From Dastarcus helophoroides (taxonomy: Eukaryota > Arthropoda > Insecta > Coleoptera > Bothrideridae), in contig CM053331.1 in NCBI GenBank assembly GCA_028583605.1, positions 17,840,857 through 17,904,856 on the forward strand: DNA of 64,000 bases. The letters run 5' to 3'. Made by a program: the position numbers and the translations under genes. Position 1 is the stretch's first letter; each line of letters starts with the position of its first letter. This document shows, one piece after another, positions 36,925 through 46,784 of this stretch. Under the pieces are notes generated by a model. That model made no database searches. It had not been told where the DNA came from and saw nothing but the letters and a program-made list of their open reading frames with translations.

Positions 36925-37850
36925 TCCAGCATACATCAACCCTCCCGGTCGAAGGGGGTGGAAAATGTAATATTGTGTGGCAAAAAAAATAAAAAGCTTT
37001 TGTGAATAACAATTTTCTGCACTAATCAATTAAATTTGTCAAAAGACACAAATTGGTGCCCTACACATATCAACTCTTCTCGGTTAAGGGGGTAAAAAAT
37101 GTTATAATGTGTAGCAACAAAAATAAAAAGTTTTTGTCAATAAAAATTTCCTTTACTAATCAATTATATATGTCAAAAGACGCAAACTGGCGCCAAACCC
37201 ACATTAACCCTCCCCTTCGAAGGTGGCGAAAAATGTAATAATGTGTAGCAACAAAAATGAAAAGATAAGAATTTCCCTCACAAAACAATTTTACTATGTT
37301 AAAAGAAAAAAATTACCCATACTATCCCGCCTCGTCGAAGGGGGTGGAGAATGAAATAATATGTAGCAACAAAAATAAAAAGTTTTTTTACATTTTACAA
37401 ATCGATTTGTTATATTAAAAAACACAAATTGGCGCCTTACACATATCAACCCCCTCCGTGGAAGGGAATCAAAAATGTAATAATATGTGGCAACAAAAAT
37501 GAAAAGGTTTTGTCAATAAAAATTTCAAAAATTCATTTACAAATCTTGTCCCCTGAAACCAAGAAAGATTAAAAAACATAAAAAATGTTGCTCTAATGCG
37601 TTTCGATAGCCAAGCTATCCTCTTCAGAGACGTATTTCCGTTAAAAATCGATTTCTCATGTTACTAGATAAAAATTGACATCTTACACATACCAACCCGC
37701 CGCGACGAGGACGGTGAAAAATGTAATAATATATGGGAACAAAAATAGAAAATTTTGTCAATGATAATTTCCTTTACGAGTCTCTTTTTTTACGATAAAA
37801 AACTAATTGAGGCCTCACACATACATACCTATTTGTTGCTGTTGTTGCAA
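36925..37850 (-). repeat. Minisatellite array, inverted part
   Basis: About seven units of roughly 125-130 bp. The unit on the minus strand reads TTTTTATTTTTGTTGCCACA, CATTATTACATTTTTCACCC, CTTCGACGGGGAGGGTTGAT, ATGTGTAGGGCGCCAATTTG, TGTCTTTTGACATATGTAAT. It is interrupted by a Penelope terminus at 37541-37631. Near 37835-37855 (GTTGCTGTTGTTGCAACACC) the orientation flips to plus. Confidence 0.8.
37541..37631 (-). repeat. Penelope terminal repeat inside the array
   Basis: ATCTTGTCCCCTGAAACC through CATC-like CCTCTTCAGAGACG; same unit as 16950-17043. Array sequence resumes on both sides, so this is an insertion. Confidence 0.6.
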
Positions 37851-37995
37851 CACCTTGTTACATTTTTCACTCGCTTCGACGGGGAGGGTTGATATGTGTA
37901 AGGCGCCAACTTGTTTTTATTGACATATACAATTGATTAATGAAGGAAATTTTTATTCAAAAAAACTTTTTATTTTTGTTGCCATATATTATTAC
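37851..37995 (+). repeat. Minisatellite array, direct part, left of hAT
   Basis: Direct-orientation unit (CGACGGGGAGGGTTGATATG, AAGGCGCCAACTTG) ending at the hAT insertion. Positions 37988-37995 (ATTATTAC) are the left target-site duplication. Confidence 0.8.
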
Positions 37996-38559
37996 TCGAG
38001 CTGGGATTATATGCAAGATGCATATAAAGTGCATATGTGCATATTTAGACGTTTTTTAATAAATGCGTGTGCAGTATTTTATTTTTCATATTTCAAGTTT
38101 TTTTTTCTAAACTAGTATGGTAAATTTCTTTTTGTTTATTGAATACAAATGCAATCAATCTAAGTAGTTAAGACAGGCAATGGTGCACCCAGCGGGAAGT
38201 TGAGGCCAATAATATTATAATTATAGTATTGAAGATATCATAAGATTGTCCCAACCTTTTCTTTAATGGGGTGTGGTGTAAAGAAAAATTAAATTACAAT
38301 ATAAATCAAATTTATTTTGTGCTAAGCAGTTAGGAGTTCTAAAGATCAAAATTTACTAGTTAAAGGCTGGTGCAATAACAAAAGTGATTTTAAAATAATA
38401 AACTCAACTAGTGTTTTTGTACAGTTTGCATCAAAAGGGTATGTGTTAGTTTTGTGTTTAAATTTACATTTTTTAATATTAGATTTCATACAAATTTTAT
38501 TCTATAGATATATTAATACGTTTTAGGTAGTTTTCAATTAAAAATTTCAGGTCGAGCAG

Positions 38560-39851
38560 CATCTAGCTACTGCTATCCACAAACAAAGAGAATAGTTCTT
38601 CAATAATGGTTCACCAACTATTATCGACCTCTACTTCTGATACTTCGGAACAGCAATTATTCTATAGAGATCAGCAAACTTTTTCGTCGGTGCAATATTT
38701 CTTTACACAAATTAGATAATACAATAATGCAAAAGTTTTCAAAAAAAACGCGTTGATAGCGGACAAAAATTAAAAGTTCCTACAGCTTCAACAATTAAGA
38801 AGAGCTATGTGGATATAATTTACATCGATACTATCAGAAAAATTAAAGGGGAAATTGGTGATGGGAAGATACGTCGTCAATTTAATTATTGAGTCACTGA
38901 AAAATAACGAAAACGGAAATCTAGTTAGTATGAAATGGTTAGAAAAAACTAATAGTGAGGCAATATCTAGATTTAATAATGCATCTTTGAATAATTTTTA
39001 TCTACCGAATAAGGTACCTGAAGAGATGGTATTGTTAATGTTGACGGATGCTGCACCATATATGGTGAAAGCATCTGAACATTTAAAATTTTTTTATTCT
39101 GCCTTAATACAATGTACATGTTTAGCACACGGATTACATAGGATCGCTGAAACAATTAGATTAGAGTATAACTTAGTTAATAAATTAGTATCTAATGTCA
39201 AGAAGATTTTCGTCAAAGCCCTGTCTAGAGTGCAAATGTATAAGGAAAATCTACCAGAACTACCTTTACCACCAGAGCCAATTTTAACTAGATGGACTAT
39301 TTAGTTAAAGAGCGTCGACTTTCTAGCTACAAATTTTTTAAAGCTTAAAGATGTTATTTGTCAGTTTGATCCTGATTGTTCTGAAGCAGTCAAGAAATGT
39401 ATAGACCTCTTTAACAATCTTAAAGTTAGAAACCAGTTAACTTATTAAGTCCAACTTTGTTTGCATTGCGGAAACTATTAATGAGCTTGAAACACGTGGT
39501 TTACCTTTAAATGTTACTTCCGGCCTTGTTGAAAATTTACAATTGGTAAAGGTAGTGGAAATGTAGGTAAAATACTATTAGATAAACTGACTTCTGTGTT
39601 TAATAAAAACAAAATGTACTTGGAGTTTAAAAAATTAATTCTGTCTTAAACGGTGAAGATGGTGAAGATGTTCGTTTAAATCCTAGCAGTTTGTGTGCAT
39701 TCAAATATGCGTCAATAATGTCTTGTGATGTTGAACGTATATTTTCTCGCTACAAGCAAATATTTACCGATATACGACAATCTTTAACTATGAAAAATTT
39801 CGAAAAGCACTAAATTTGCTAGAATTTCAGGTTGAATTTGAAATAAAGTAA
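38560..39851 (+). pseudogene. hAT transposase pseudogene
   Basis: N-terminal pieces (VDSGQKLKVPTASTIKKSYV near 38750, then KIKGEIGDGKI) run into a frame break at about 38862. In this family the block with the first catalytic Asp (xxDETTD) lies between GDGKI and MGRYVVNLIIES. Here GATGGGAAGATA joins the two sides directly, so that block appears deleted. The next piece (38855-39304) is well preserved: LMLTDAAPYMVKASEHLKFF (second Asp region), CTCLAHGLHRIAETI (the CxxH motif) and LPPEPILTRWTI. TRW should be followed by GTWL, and a one-base loss creates the stop at 39302. The C-terminal dimerisation region survives out of frame as DVERIFSRYKQIFTDIRQSL near 39730, ending at TAA 39849-39851. Confidence 0.78.
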
Positions 39852-40017
39852 TGTTTAGTACATTTTTGTTATACCTATGTTACCTATGTTAATCCCTATA
39901 CTGCTATGGTAATTTTAGCCTTAATTTGAAATAAAATTGTGTTGGGTCTACATATCTTGTTTTATTTACGTAAATGTATTCATACTTTCTCTGATTATTT
40001 TATCCTTAACATCGCTT

Positions 40018-40353
40018 GCAAGAAGAATGCAACCTAGACTACAAATTCATGCAGCCCTCCAGGCGGGTATAGTGAATCATAGGTAGCTGAACTACCAACA
40101 GTTGAAACACTGCCACCTAGCGAAGCGGTTGCTCTCTAGGAGAGTTCCCAGAAGACAAGGATTCTATAATGCACAGACCAATAGGTCTATTGGTCTTTGC
40201 ATTATAGAATCCTTGTCTTCTGGGAACTCTCCTAGAGAGCAACCGCTTCGCTAGATGGCAGTGTTTCAACTGTTGCTAGTTCAGCTACCTATGATTCACT
40301 ATACCCGCCTGGAGGGCTGCATGAATTTGTAGTCTAGGTTGCATTCTTCTTGC
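40018..40353. repeat. Long palindrome at left edge of the hammerhead repeat block
   Basis: 40018-40184 is the inverse of 40187-40353 with few mismatches; the centre is at 40185-40186 (CCAATAG-GT-CTATTGG). The left arm is a partial, inverted copy of the 377-bp repeat that lacks the ribozyme. Confidence 0.9.
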
Positions 40354-40488
40354 ATACGACATTGTTGGCGATGGCCATAGTTTCTCTATGGGCCAATAGG
40401 TGGTAGTACTAAAGAGTCACTCGCTTGACGCCTGTGAATGTTTTAGTACTTACTTGTCGGAACATTTATTAGCATTCGAGTTGGATAT

Positions 40489-40531
40489 ACCAAACTGACG
40501 AGATCTAACAAGATCGAAACCGGTATTTGGT
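40489..40531 (+). ncRNA. Hammerhead ribozyme, unit 1
   Basis: Type I hammerhead layout, all parts present. Stem I 5' strand ACCAAA (40489-40494); core CTGACGA (40495-40501, matching CUGANGA); stem II GATCT/AGATC with loop AACA (40502-40515); GAA of the second core plus A15.1 (40516-40519); stem III ACC/GGT (two or three pairs with almost no loop); H17 = A at 40525 (GUA site); stem I 3' strand TTTGGT (40526-40531). Stem I extends outward: TTGGA/TCCAA, then GAACATTTATTAG (40460) with CTAATAAATGTTC (40548). A stem III this short usually works better as a dimer, and tandem units allow that. Confidence 0.85.
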
Positions 40532-40864
40532 TTCCAAACTTCGAATCTAATAAATGTTCAAACCTATTGGTCTGTGCATTATAGAATCCTTGTCTTCTGG
40601 GAACTCTCCTAGAGAGCAACCGCTTCGCTAGGTGGCAGTGTTTCAACTGTTGGTAGTTCAGCTACCTATGATTCACTATACCCGCCTGGAGGGCTGCATG
40701 AATTTGTAGTCTAGGTTGCATTCTTCTTGCATACGACATTGTTGGCGATGGCCATAGTTTCTCTATGTCCAATAGGTGGTAGTACTAAAGAGTCACTCGC
40801 TTGACGCCTGTGAATGTTTTAGTACTTACTTGTCGGAACATTTATTAGCATTCGAGTTGGATAT

Positions 40865-40907
40865 ACCAAACTGACGAGATCTAACAAGATCGAAACCGGT
40901 ATTTGGT
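40865..40907 (+). ncRNA. Hammerhead ribozyme, unit 2
   Basis: Identical to the unit 1 motif, 376 bp downstream. Predicted cleavage is after A40901. Core CTGACGA is at 40871-40877. Confidence 0.85.
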
Positions 40908-41241
40908 TTCCAAACTTCGAATCTAATAAATGTTCAAACCTATTGGTCTGTGCATTATAGAATCCTTGTCTTCTGGGAACTCTCCTAGAGAGCAACCGCT
41001 TCGCTAGGTGGCAGTGTTTCAACTGTTGGTAGTTCAGCTACCTATGATTCACTATACCCGCCTGGAGGGCTGCATGAATTTGTAGTCTAGGTTGCATTCT
41101 TCTTGCATACGACATTGTTGGCGATGGCCATAGTTTCTCTATGGGCCAATAGGTGGTAGTACTAAAGAGTCACTCGCTTGACGCCTGTGAATGTTTTAGT
41201 ACTTACTTGTCGGAACATTTATTAGCATTCGAGTTGGATAT

Positions 41242-41284
41242 ACCAAACTGACGAGATCTAACAAGATCGAAACCGGTATTTGGT
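41242..41284 (+). ncRNA. Hammerhead ribozyme, unit 3
   Basis: Identical motif 377 bp downstream of unit 2. Predicted cleavage is after A41278. Core CTGACGA is at 41248-41254. Confidence 0.85.
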
Positions 41285-41479
41285 TTCCAAACTTCGAATC
41301 TAATAAATGTTCAAACCTATTGGTCTGTGCATTATAGAATCCTTAACAACGCTGTTGTTTAAAATTTTTGATGGAAATAAATGCATATAAAATATTTTAT
41401 AGTGCATATTTTGAAAGTACTTTAGTGCATATTGCATGCATATTGTTTACCTTTTTTGATGCATACAATCTTACCTCTA

Positions 41480-42308
41480 ATTATTACATTTTTCACCCCC
41501 ATCGACGGGGCGGGTTGGTATGGGTGTGGTGTCAATTTTCCTCCTTTGATATGACAAATCAATTTGTAAAGAAAATTTTTATTCACAAAAAATTTTCCTT
41601 TTTGTTTCCACACATTATTACACTTTTCACCCCCTTAAACGAGAAGGGTTGATGTGTTTAAGGCGCCAATTTGTGTCTTTTAACATATATAATTGACGAG
41701 TAAAAGAAATTTTTATGGACAAACACCTTTTATTTTTGTTGCCTAATATTATTACAGAACGTCAATTTGTGTGTTTTGACAAATGTAATCGATAAGTGCA
41801 AAAAATTTTTATTGACAAAAACTTTTTATTTTTGTCGCCACATATTATTATATTTCCACCCCCTTCAACGGAGACGGTTGATATGTGTAGGGCGCCAATT
41901 TATTTCTTTTGACATATTTAATCGATAAGTAAAGGAAGTTTTTATTGACAAAAACTTTTTATTTTTGTTGCTACACATTATTACATTTTCCACCCCCTTC
42001 GACGGGAGGGGTTGATATGTGTAGTCAGTTTTTCCTATTTAACATAGCAAATCGATGCATAAAAGAATTTTTTCTTGACAAAGATTTTTTTATTTTTGTT
42101 ACCACACATTATTACATTTTTCACCTTCTTCGACGGAGAGGGATAATATGTGTAGGGTACCAATTTATGTCTTTTGACATATTTAATCGATAAGTAAAGG
42201 AAATTTTTATTGACAAAAACTTTTTATTTTTGTTGCTACACATTATCACATTTTCCACCCCCTTCGACGAAAAGCGTTGGTATAAGTAGGGCTTTAGTTT
42301 GTGCCTTT
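41480..42308 (+). repeat. Minisatellite array, direct part, between hAT and Helitron
   Basis: About six units with ATTATTAC anchors near 41480, 41605, 41748, 41842, 41981, 42104 and 42235, so units are about 95-145 bp. It begins with the right hAT target duplication and ends where the Helitron enters after TGTGCCTTT. Confidence 0.82.
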
Positions 42309-42670
42309 TCTAATATATAAAATTCTCGTTCGTGGTGTTTGTTACCAAACTCCTCCGAAACGGCTTAATGGATTTTAATGAAATTTTGTGTGCTTATTGG
42401 GTAGGTCTGAGAATCGGCCAACATCTATTTTTCATACCCCTAAATGTTAAGAGTGGTCCACCCCAAAAAAATTTTTTATATTTTTTTGACAAAATTATTT
42501 GTTTTTATTTTTTCATGATTTAGCATTAAGAAATACATACAATTCTAAATTTTCACCTTTATACGATCAACCCCTGATTTTTAATTTTGTGGAAATAGTT
42601 TTAAATTAAAAGACAAAATTTTACGTGTTTAATAAATATACGTGTTTTATTATTGTGAAAGGTAAGTCAA

Positions 42671-42684
42671 ATAATAATAACAAT

Positions 42685-42717
<33 letters not shown>
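42671..42717. repeat. (TAA)n microsatellite
   Basis: An imperfect then pure TAA/ATA run inside the Helitron, ending at the 18S-like segment. Confidence 0.9.
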
Positions 42718-42719
42718 TA

Positions 42720-42779
42720 TCGATGGTAGGTTCTGCTCCAACCATGGTTTCAACGGGTAACGGGGAATCAGGGTTCGAT
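42720..42779 (+). rRNA. 18S rRNA fragment (about 60 nt)
   Basis: TCGATGGTAGGTTCTG, then ACCATGG and AACGGGTAACGGGGAATCAG followed by GGTTCGAT, is the highly conserved 5'-domain stretch of eukaryotic SSU rRNA. It departs from the rRNA at 42780, where ACTCATACCC replaces TCCGGAGAGG. Only about 60 nt are present, so it is a captured fragment and not a gene. Confidence 0.8.
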
Positions 42780-43331
42780 ACTCATACCCATCAATGTACG
42801 TTTAATATTCACGTTAGAAAAGTGAAAGGTGCGCACAATAAGTTGCGCACGAAAACATAACGAGGTCATCTGATCACTAGATTTTACTCCCCATATTTTT
42901 TTCATACCAGGGGCCTTATATGAAAATCGATTCTTAAGGAGTAAACTACATTTAACAAAACAGTATGTGCTTTTTTTTTAATTTGTTATTTTTTAATTAT
43001 TTTTAACTTAAAAATATATGATCTATTTTCGATGTATAGATAGCTATCAATAATTGTAATTTAATATATATTTGTTACTTTAATGAAGAATAATTTATTA
43101 ACTTAAATAAAGTATACTTTAATTGTCTACAACGCTCCATTCCTCTTTCAATTATAATTACATCCCCACACATTCACGAGATAGTGCTAGTTATTTTTAA
43201 AAATATTTCCTAAAAAAATATTTCCTTAAAAAGCATTTCCTAGAAATAACGTACAATCCTAAATTTTCACCCTTATATGATCAACTCCTCATTTTGGCAA
43301 AACAACGTTTGCCGGGTCTGCTAGTAATATA

Positions 43332-45128
43332 CCGGGTGTTTTTTTAGTTGGGAGGTTACCTTTATATGGAGTACTACTTATTATAAAGGCAAACTGATTT
43401 TGCCGATGGGGCTAATCGGGGTTAAACTATCTTCTAAAAATATTTTCAACTTCCCCCAACTACCGATTATACCGGAAGTAGATATCAACTTTCTTATTTT
43501 AAAAGGCAACCCACAAATTTTATATTTTATTTGGATTTTACGAAAAAAAATAAGGTGAGTTTATAAATACATGTTTATTGCTACCTTTGATGGTTTTAAA
43601 GATATTTCAATTTTTCGAAAAAAAATGACAGAAAAGAGGGTTATTTTGACTCTTTGTATCTGTATTATTATTTGCAGTAAAAACATGAAAATTGGGCTGA
43701 AGTCACGGAATATTATAAAGACTATAATAACGTAAACAGATTTTACATTTATTGTACAGGGTGATGGAAATTTTATAATCTTTGCTGTTTTTATTTTATT
43801 CAAAAAAACTCTGTTTTTTTAAATGGGAACTATATGTTTTTTAATCATTTTAGGATTCTTCACATAAAAAAAAGAAAAAAGTTATATTACTTATTTTTTA
43901 AAATTTTGTGCCGTTACAGAGGTATTTTACATAATTCTCAAAATAAAAAGAATTAAATATCTCTTTTTTGTTCAAGTAGGAAATTAACTGTAGGCAATAA
44001 AAGCTTAAAGAATTAATCATAATAACTAATAAGAAACAAAAATAATTGACAAAAAATTTACATCAAGAACAACAAGGGCGATCTTCTGTTTCAGTACATT
44101 TAAAGGCATATTTTAAGATTTCGAATTGAGTAACGTTTTTAAGCACATCCGATTGTTCCTAGCAATATGCTTGTCATGCAGTAGTCGTAAAAAAAATCAC
44201 TACAAAATTTCCATTTTGATTTTCATTGTAAAATTTAACGCTTACAAATCTTAATCTAACAGCATAACAGTTAAAGAACGAATTTTCTTGAACATTTGTT
44301 GTTGATTTTCATTACTCCAAAAATGAGAAGTCTGTTTTACTAACCATTTTTAGGAAAGTTAGATTCGTGGCTCCCTAAACGTTTTTCAATAAGTATTCTA
44401 ACAATTAGCCAAAAACTTATTCGTCTTGTGCGGTTATCTTTTAAATGTTATTTAGCCCAAAATTTTTAGGCCTTGTGGTTATGTTTTTTTTGAAAATTTT
44501 GTTGTCTACTACCAAGTTGCTAGTAGAAAAAAAAAGATATATTTTTCTTTTTTATTTTGCATTATATCTCTGTAACGGTGCAGAATTTTAAAAAATTAGT
44601 CATATAACTTTTTTTTTCTTTTTACGTGAGGAATTTAAAAATGTTTCAAAAGCACATAGTTCCCATTTAAAAAAACAGAGTTTTTTTGAATAAAACAAAA
44701 ACCATAAAAATCATAAAATTTCCATCACCCTGTTAAATAAATGTAGCACCTGTTTACGTTGTTATAGTCTCCATAATATTCCATGACTTAAACTTAAATT
44801 TCATGTTTTTATTGCAAATAATAAAAAGAATACAAAGAGTCAAAATAACCCTCTTTTCTATCAGTTTTTTCCGAAAAATTGAAATATCTTTAAAACTATT
44901 AAAGATAGCAATAAACATGTATACATAAAGTCACCTTATTTTTCTACGTAAAATCCAAATAAAGTATAAAATTTGAGGGTTGCTATTTAAAATAAGAAGT
45001 GGTAGGAAGTTGAAAATATTTTTAAATGGTAGTTTAGCTCCGATTAGCCATATCGACAAAATCAGTTTGCCTTTATAATAAGTGATACTCTATATAAAGG
45101 TAACCTCCCAACTAAAAAAAACACCCGG
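43332..45128. mobile_element. Foldback element A, copy 2 (complete)
   Basis: TA-flanked (43330-43331 and 45129-45130). Left end CCGGGTGTTTTTTTAGTTGG; right end is its inverse (CAACTAAAAAAAACACCCGG). Arms of about 600 bp: ATTATACCGGAAGTAGATATC, ATTTTGACTCTTTGTATC, CAGGGTGATGGAAATTTTAT and AAATGGGAACTATATG at 43.46-43.83 kb pair with their inverses at 44.65-45.0 kb. Central loop about 43950-44550. Each arm holds a similar 60-80 codon frame, but this follows from the repeat and is not evidence of a gene. Inserted just after the Helitron end. Confidence 0.82.
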
Positions 45129-45783
45129 TATATAATCAATTAGTGAAGAAAATTTTTATTGACAAAAACTTTTTATTTTTGTTGCCATGAATTACTACAT
45201 TTTTTACCCTCTTCGACGGGGAGGATTGATATGTGTAGGGTGCCAATTTATCTCTCTTGACATATTTAATCGAAGAAGAAAATTTTTAGTGACAAAAACT
45301 TTTTATTTTGTTGCAAGCACATTATTACATTTTACACCCCCTTAGACGGAGAGGGTTGATATGTGTAGGGCGCCAATTTGTGTCTTTTTACAAATGTAAT
45401 CGATTAGTGCAGAATGCAGAAAATTTTTATTTACAAAAACATTAATACATTTTGCACCCTCTTCGAAGGGGTGGGTTGATATGTGTAGGGCGCCAATTTG
45501 TGTTTTTTAACATATTTAATCGACCAGAGAAGAACATTTTTATTGACAAATCTTTTTATTTTTGTTTTTACTCATTATTACTTTTTTTCACCCACTTCGA
45601 CGGAGAGGGTTAGTGTGTGTAAGGCGCCTGTTTGTGTCTTTTGACATATGTAATCGATTGGTGAAAGAAGTTTTTATTGACAAACCTTTTTATTTTTGTT
45701 GCCACACATTATTACATTTTTCACCCTCTTCGACGGGAAGGGTTGATATGTGCAGAGCGCCAATTTATGTCTTTTGACATATA
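45129..45783 (+). repeat. Minisatellite array, direct part, right of foldback A2
   Basis: Five units of about 130 bp with anchors near 45185, 45322, 45450, 45577 and 45707 and the same GGCGCCAATTTGTGTCTTTT and CGACGG..AGGGTTGATATGTG blocks. The last unit ends at ACATATACAGGGTGAGTCAC. Confidence 0.8.
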
Positions 45784-46386
45784 CAGGGTGAGTCACTAAG
45801 CGGGAATCGGTCTTTGGTAGGCGTATCGTTCAAAATATCGAAAAATGTTTTGAATAAAAGTTGTTTGAAATAAAGTTCTCCACAACCTTAAATTATTGCC
45901 AAATAGGGCGGCCTTCCGGTTGCACCGGAAATGAATACAATTTTCTTATTTTAAATAGAACACCCTATGTATTTTTACATTTTTGGATTCCTTGTTAAAA
46001 ATGAATATGAATTTTAAAGACGACATAGGCCCTTAGTTGAACCGTTTTCGCGTAATTTAACTTTTTTGGTTAAATTTGACGATTTCGGAGCTTGACGCTA
46101 TTAGCGATATTTTCCAAACGCAATGACTCAGAGTTGTGTGATGTACGGTTTTAAATTCAAGAAGAAATGGAGTATTTGTTTACGTCTTTGCTGTTAGCTC
46201 AATTCGACTCAATTCTTTAGTTGTTCAAACATGCATAACTTGATTTGTTCAAATAGAACCACCTATCTTGGATTATCTTATCGGATGCGAAATTAAATTG
46301 GCTTTTTTTTTTTGGTACCAGGTATTGCCACCTCCGTCCAATAATTTTTGAGAAATTTTGAATTTTGTAAAAATTTTAATTAATTG
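45784..46386. repeat. Unclassified insertion starting CAGGGTGAGTCAC
   Basis: Begins TACAGGGTGAGTCACTAAGC, interrupts the array, and holds CTTCCGGTTGCACCGGAAAT (a short inverted repeat at 45913-45932). No matching opposite end was found, so the boundaries are uncertain. No coding recognised. Confidence 0.4.
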
Positions 46387-46597
46387 CGTATTATCGCGTT
46401 AGCCCTGGATGTCGCGGTATTCTTCTTAATATTTTTTGCAACTTACTGTCACCGATTTGTTTATTGTTTATTTACTTTCTTTAATGCTTTACACTGAAAT
46501 CCAATGATGATTTTCAGTATCGCGGTGTATCGTTTCCTTCCCACGGACAAACGAGACGAAACAAAACCGCGACATCCAGGGCTAACGCGATAATACG
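46387..46597. mobile_element. Short MITE with perfect 31-bp inverted repeats
   Basis: CGTATTATCGCGTTAGCCCT...GTCGCGG at 46387-46417 is the exact inverse of 46567-46597. The interior of about 150 bp is noncoding. I see no clear target duplication. Confidence 0.75.
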
Positions 46598-46599
46598 AT

Positions 46600-46784
46600 T
46601 TGACAAATTTTTGTGACAATTTTTTTTACGGCACAAGTAATATATTATAAGGATTGTCATCCTCTCCAAAGGAGTAAGCTGACAAATATGGGGTGTCAGT
46701 GTGGTCCTTTTTTAATAATGAATCGATATGTGAAGAAAATTTTGTGTGACAATTTTTTTACGGCACTTCTAATATATTATTGGT
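46600..46784 (+). repeat. Diverged minisatellite units
   Basis: Two diverged units with GTGACAATTTTTTTTACGGCAC..GTAATATATTAT and TGACAAATATGGGGTGTCAGT, related in plan to the array at 41.5 and 45.1 kb but a separate subtype. They continue at 48195-48600. Confidence 0.6.

Larger units (their letters stand above)
40199..41344 (+). repeat. 377-bp tandem repeat with hammerhead ribozymes (retrozyme-like)
   Basis: Three tandem units. GCATTATAGAATCC recurs at 40199, 40576, 40952 and 41329, giving periods of 377, 376 and 377 bp with near-identical sequence. Each unit carries one complete hammerhead motif on the plus strand. The block lies inside the hAT near its 3' end and is flanked by ATCCTTAAC on both sides (40002-40010 and 41339-41347), although ATCCTT is also part of the repeat itself. 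Tandem units of a few hundred bp, each with a type I hammerhead with a very short stem III, are the published layout of animal retrozymes, small non-coding retroelements transcribed as oligomers and processed to circular RNA. Assignment to that group is inference. Confidence 0.8.
37996..41479 (+). mobile_element. hAT transposon with target-site duplication
   Basis: 3,484 bp flanked by a perfect 8-bp direct repeat, ATTATTAC (37988-37995 and 41480-41487), the hAT target length. Joining the flanks restores the minisatellite unit (GTTGCCATAT-ATTATTAC-ATTTTT). Termini are imperfect inverted repeats: TCGAGCTGGGATTATATGCA at the left and, inverted from the right, TAGAGGTAAGATTGTATGCA. Subterminal ATGCATAT motifs recur near both ends (38008-38045 and 41370-41462), as in hAT elements. 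It holds a broken transposase and a nested 1.3-kb block of hammerhead repeats. Confidence 0.85.
42309..43324 (+). mobile_element. Non-autonomous Helitron
   Basis: Begins TCTAATATATAAAATTCTCG and ends GCCGGGTCTGCTAG followed by T, the 5'-TC and 3'-CTAG (CTRR) ends of Helitrons. AAACAACGTTT at 43299-43310 gives a small hairpin just before the 3' end. Early text GAAACGGCTTAATGGATTTT, GGTAGGTCTGAGAATCGGCC and AAGAGTGGTCCACCCC is characteristic of a widespread insect Helitron family. No Rep/helicase ORF. It interrupts the minisatellite array and carries a (TAA)n run and an 18S rRNA fragment. Confidence 0.72.

Noticed and set aside
40443..41022. Two identical 67-codon minus-strand ORFs (40443-40646 and 40819-41022)
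   Set aside because: They are copies of one frame in the 377-bp tandem repeat, antisense to the hammerhead; identity reflects repeat homogeneity, not coding constraint.
41480..42308. Regularly spaced repeats as a CRISPR array
   Set aside because: Eukaryotic context, units diverged and of uneven length, no short identical repeats with unique spacers.
42720..42779. A functional rRNA gene
   Set aside because: Only about 60 nt of 18S-like sequence inside a Helitron; the rest of the gene is absent.
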